NCBI GenBank assembly: GCA_002633005.1
Contig: NMRA01000011.1
Span: 2,050,361-2,112,060 of the forward strand
Reading direction: 5' to 3'
Origin: Phoronis australis
Lineage: Eukaryota > Phoronida > Phoronidae
Length of the DNA: 61,700 nt
The notes beneath the pieces are model-generated. The model was not told the DNA's origin, did no database searches, and saw only the letters and a list, made by a program, of their open reading frames with translations. This document shows positions 37,501-43,500 of the stretch, piece by piece; within the stretch, counting starts at the first letter, position 1; each line of letters begins with the position of its first letter. Position numbers and translations under genes: made by a program.

Positions 37501-40500
37501 AAAACAAGTTTTTGTCTATTTGAAATAGGTGGTAATTTCAACTCATCCACTTAATAAATCTTTGAAGCAAAATTGTGGTCAGTACCTCTCGCCAACCCTA
37601 AAATGTTGAGAGCTCATTCGAAAATTTACAGGGATTTTATCAGTTTTACAGCGGAAATCGCATCTCTGGGATTGTTGCTNNNNNNNNNNNNNNNNNNNNN
37701 NNNNNNNNNNNNNNNNNNNNNNNNNNNNNNNNNNNNNNNNNNNNNNNNNNNNNNNNNNNNNNNNNNNNNNNNNNNNNNNNNNNNNNNNNNNNNNNNNNNN
37801 NNNNNNNNNNNNNNNNNNNNNNNNNNNNNNNNNNNNNNNNNNNNNNNNNNNNNNGCTGTAGCCTCAACAGTGGTGATGTCACCGTCTTAGTTCGTGGAAA
37901 TCGTAACCATAATATGATTTCGAAGTTAGAGCCATCGAAGTCCGTGGGTTTAGGGCATACTGGACCGTGAATTTCGCGTCTGTACTGCAAGGGTCAATAC
38001 TATGAAAATAAAATCCCTGGAGTGAGAGCTTTTCGCGGTGTAAGAACTCACTCACTAATCCATCATCATGGGCGCGTGACAGGAGACCGGTGACTAACTT
38101 AAAAAAACGCAAAAAGATGCAGTTTGGCGTTACACAAACAACTTGAAATCAACTGCGGGCGAAGACTGCTAAAATAGCTGCGTTTACAAAATGACTACAG
38201 CGTTGTATTGACCGGGAAGCAACCGATCTAATACATCTTGTTAACGTCAGGAGTCAAATTAAAAATCAAATGTAAAGAAAACTTTCACGATTTTCATCCA
38301 AAACTTGTTGCATTGTCCATAACCCAATGTTTACTATTACCGCTGCCTTCAACCTTCGAATTAGTGGTATTACACAACCGACGTGAATTCATGTAACCGA
38401 GACAGTAAAACTAGGTTAATTTATTTGACCCTGTGCTAAGACGAATATGCATCGACACGTAAAGTGGTATCAGCCTGACAACCTATTACGCAACTGCTAC
38501 TCTAGCCTAAAAATAGCAGCCGACCAGCTGGTCGGCTGATGGCCGGTCTGCTGAAGGGTCGGCTGAAGGGTCGGCTGGGGAGTCGCCTTATGAGTCGGCA
38601 CTGCGGGCGGCTGCCAGTCGGCTAATTTTTAGCCGACCGGTCGGCAAATCAGCCGACCGGTCGACGGCTAGTCGTCGACCAATTTCCGACCGGGCGGCCA
38701 AAAATTCGTGATGTGTGCTGTATGCCTTGAGTGAGTTACTCTATGGTTATAGGAAATAACTGTCCAACTGGAATGACTGACTGGATTTGCTTTGAGACAT
38801 ACTCAGCTTAATAGTTAAACAACACTCTGTCATATCTGTCAGGGGTCAAGGCACTGAATTTGCTGATAACGTGTATCAGAATCAGGTTTGGGTGAAATCT
38901 CTTAAAACAGGGTTTTCATAATTTTAGTAAGATCCTTTGATGTTTACAAAAGGATTTCTTCCCAATTGTTCAAAATTTTATTGTGAATATTTCATTATAG
39001 TTAACTTATCCATTTTCTTTCCAGTTTTGATATTTAGTTGTCCTTCTTAACAGTAGACATGCAGGAACAAACCACCATGTTTCCTGATTTGCAACTAGTG
39101 TCATTCAATGTTTGCTGTATGTACTTCAGGTATTAGTTGAGCATGAGAACTCAATCAGCTGTGTGGCCATCACCCGTGACAACCAGAACATTGTTTCTGG
39201 CTCACATGACAAGAACCTCATAGTGTGGTTGCTAGACACCGGGGCTGTCCTGCACAAACTGACCGGCCACCATCGGGCAGTCAATGTGGTCCAACTGACT
39301 TCTGACAGCTCAGTGGCAGTGTCTGGTAAGTATTTTAAAAATCAGTTAATATATGTGTTCTCCGGCTCTTGTTGTTTGGATATTTCTGGAAGAATAGTTC
39401 ATTTAATAGGAGGTGATATCTTGCTCGCTTGGTACATAACACAAGTGGTGCGCATAATTCTTTCCCTGATCATGACTGCTGATTTCACTTACAGCAGAGA
39501 TATGACCGGTAACGATTTGTCATTCTGGCTTAGTTGATATTTTTATTTAGTTGTGTTTTCAATTTCCGAGCAAATCCCGTCATGACAGATAACTTCTTTG
39601 ATAGCAAATTCCACTTGCACTCGGCCTTTGTGAAGGGGAATTAGTCATTTCATTAGTAGTTTGACATACACTAGACTGAGCACTGATGAGTCTCATGAAG
39701 GCCTGACATCTGTTGTTTGGATGATAAACTATAACTTTTATTGACTTCACTTATGTAAAATTGAACATCACAAATCACAGCACAATAATACAAACAAATC
39801 ACCATTGGCGACATGTAGGTTCCAAGGATGGCAGTATACGTGCATGGTGTATGAAGACAGGGACATGTCTGGCGCTCTTCGACATGCACCGACCGGTGGT
39901 ACACCTGAAGATCACCGCCACCGCCAACCACATCGTGGTCCTTCTGGAAGGTTGTCGGTACTTACCTCTGCTGTGTCTGCACAACACACCGGCCATGCCA
40001 GTCGACAGGTTTCATCATGCGAGCCAGACGAGTGTCAGAGTTGATGATCCAGTTACCACTGTCACAGGTAATGATTATATGTGTAATATTGACAAGTAGT
40101 GCAGCAATAGTTGCTAACAAAGAGATATTCTGTGAATCAATGATGCCAGGGCAGCTGGAGCTGGTCGTCTGTGCTCTGTTTCGTGATAGTAATTCACTTT
40201 TGAATTCACAAGTCGCAGACTAGTAATTTGCATACAGTCTGTATCTACGGGAAATTATTTCGCACAAAAGTAATTGCCAAAACTGATATTTCCTGTTTTC
40301 CATTAATGTCCCACTGCAAATGATAGAGTCTTTACCTATTATAATTTTGATTGATAATACTGTGCTCAGTACGAACTAAGCTACTGATTGACTTTAATTA
40401 AAGAAAAGATCTTAATTTTTTCATTTTGAAATTGAGGAATAATACAATCCCTTGTCCAACCTGTCACGTGCTTATCAGAAGACAAATTTTAATTTTAATA

Positions 40501-43500
40501 GTAAAATGCTTGTTTTAGTTTTGTGAAACGGACCAGACATTAGCAGTAAAATTGCTCCTCCTCTTGGAAAGCAATGAGAGTCACTAGTCTTCTGTTGAAG
40601 GCCGTCATTTAACTAACAAAAATGACATGGTATCAGATGAGGATACGAGAAGTTCTAAAGCCCTTTTTGAATCTCATTTTATTTTCTACGTACACCAAAA
40701 TTTGGAGAAATGAATATTCACTTTTAGTGAATCTCTCACTTGATTCTGGATGTAGGCAATAAACCCATCTTGTGTTAAAAAGTTAACCTTTGAATTGGAC
40801 TCATAAAGTTGTAACAGTAACTGGTCTTCAATTGTTTCTTGCTCATAGTAGAAGTGATTTCTAGAATTGTCATTAATGTGGTAGTTGTTTTTCTCTTAAC
40901 GATAGCACAGCAAGGTTACATTCATTTGACTTTCACATTTAACCAATTACTGTTTTGCCCCTGGTGTCAATTTTAATACATTCTATAACTATTATCTTGC
41001 TAGAGTTTCTTGTGACGAGAAATCAAATTCTCACTTATGGAATGGAATCCATACACTGTGAATTCAACGCTACCTAGATGGTGTTTTTAAAAACATGACA
41101 GCATCTGCCCATTTCTGCCTTGCTCTGGCATGTGCTGTGCCCTCTAGTGGCTCTTTTAGTATTTTTGTGTCTATTTTTGGCATCCATCTTTCCATCTGCC
41201 AAACGTTGTTAAGGATTTTTACCTGGCTAGCGTTAATTTTTGTATAGACGTGCCGATCACTGCTTTGTTCCCTAGTTGCAGGTTTCGTTTTGCTTTGCCC
41301 CAATATCTACCATTTTAGTCTTGACAACATTTTTAGATATGATTTTAGCAAGGAGAAAGTAGCACTTGATCATGTTTATTCAGTTCTGACTTACCGGATT
41401 CGCCCTAATAAGCACCCATGCCCCAAAAGTGCCCCCACGCATTTTCAAACTTTGCTAAAGTAAGCGCCCAGCCCACGAACGTGACAGTAAACATGCGAAA
41501 AATGCCTTACCTATAGTTCTAAAATTCCACAGTAACGTCTTCAATTTATCAATAATATCCGACAGTCCTGAAAAAATCATTGTGCACAGAATTTCTAGAC
41601 CACGAGCCTCGCCGCTATGTCGGTATTTAGCCATGACTACAATTCAAACTTCTACATTGCTTCAAAAAGAACACAAGTTTTGCTGATCTTGTGAGGAATG
41701 TGTCCCATTATGGTCAGGCCTTTCAGAACATACACAGTGTACTTGTTAACAGGATTGTATTGTATCTTTCCCGTACAGATCTCAGTTCAACAGGAATCTA
41801 GATTTCTTTATACACGTGAAAACCGCGAATGGAAGACTAATAAAAAAACTTGACCAGTGTTAAAAGCATGTGGCCAAAAAAACCACGTGCTACTTACACG
41901 TAGGCCTGCTAGTTTGGCAAATGAACTCTGACATGCACGCAGTCACTCTCTCGGCACACACTTGCAGACTAACTTTAAAACAAACGTCGCGTCACAACGA
42001 CGTGTGTTCGTCCAGATTTTCCTTGTGTTGCGGGGTGCGATCTATCGCAGATTTGGACTTAATCTGCAGTTAATCCTGACTCCACAGGAACTTAAAAATC
42101 TTAACAATGTTTTTTGGTAAACTGGGGGATTCAGGTAATGTGATGAGTCGAAATTGTATTTTTATTCAAGAATTCAAGTTGCCCTATTGAGGATCGCGAG
42201 GTAGCAACGCATCAGTCGGCGAGTTTTCGCCCTAGGATTTCCACACAATTTTCTGAAAAAGGATGATCATCATTTAACAACGAAGTTTGATAGCAAATGA
42301 GTGTACCACAACTTGGTGGAATATCTGAAATACATGTAGATTACAGATATGTCACAGCATATAAATTTGATGAATCCTAGCTTCGGATTTCACCCGTTTT
42401 GGAGACCGGGTTTCAACCACTTTAGGCTACAATAAGCGCTCTCCTCCCAAAATGAAATTTTCTAAGCACCCTGGGTGCTTATTAGGGCGAATACAGTAAT
42501 ATGCCGTGCCCAGTAGTGGCAATTTTGTTGATTCAGTATTCACTTTTTTTTATCGGCCAATCAACATAGAAGATTAATTAGTTTCTGTTAAAGTGAGCCT
42601 GACTACCACCGGTTAGTGGAAAGATTGGACTACTGCAATGCCCCTAGTGGTAATTGTTGTTTTAGCTGCAATTTCAATATCTAGCAGGCTAACATTTGCC
42701 AAGCCTTCTCTGTCACTGCACCCCACAGACTCAGTTTTAAATGAACATCCCTTATACATCTTTACTATTTGTGATGCACACATTGCACACATGTGAATGC
42801 TCTGCATTCCTGTTGATCTAATTAGAATTTCGTGAATTTGTTATCATTTTAACAAAGACCTGTCATCAATTAGTTTGTGTATTCTTCAATGTTTCCTCAC
42901 CACTGCTACTGCTTGATTACACAATTTTGTCCATTTTTACCTGTCAGCTTCCTGTAGCGTTCTTCCTATCAGACCAAAGATGGCGCCACCACCCCAACTC
43001 ACCTCAACACTACCGCCCCCTAGATTGCCTAGTCGACAAGCCTCTCTGCTCACCATTGCAGATAACACTCCAGTAAGTGACCACTGATATGTTTAACAAG
43101 AGCTGCACGCTTTGAGTGATAAACCTGATGCAAATCAGCACCCCGATGGAAATTTTTGACTCACTTCGGATATGCTTGTAATGGGGAATGCACGTGAGGT
43201 TTCGTAGCTGTCATTTATTTGTCCAAAATAATGGCATTGGTCTTGGAACTTAGGCAAAGAAACACCTGTGTGTTGCATATTTGTCCACAAAAACATCATG
43301 GTCACATTGTGTAACTTGATTTAGTATCGATGTTTGTACCTCTCCTGGTCGCCATTTTAGTTCAACAAATTATTTGGCAAAATGTTTCTTCCTAATTAAA
43401 AGAAAGTTAATTCAGGGATGTGTTGGCACCAGTCAATATTCAGACACATCGGACTGCTCAGACCCCTCTTAGACGTTTCAGTTTTTGACATTTCAGATAT

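Larger units (their letters stand above)
37148..39129. other. Intron 17 with gap and palindrome cluster
   Basis: Contains the N run 37680-37854 and the GC-rich palindrome cluster 38512-38705. The rest (37855-38500 and 38706-39129) has no recognised feature. Confidence 0.6.
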
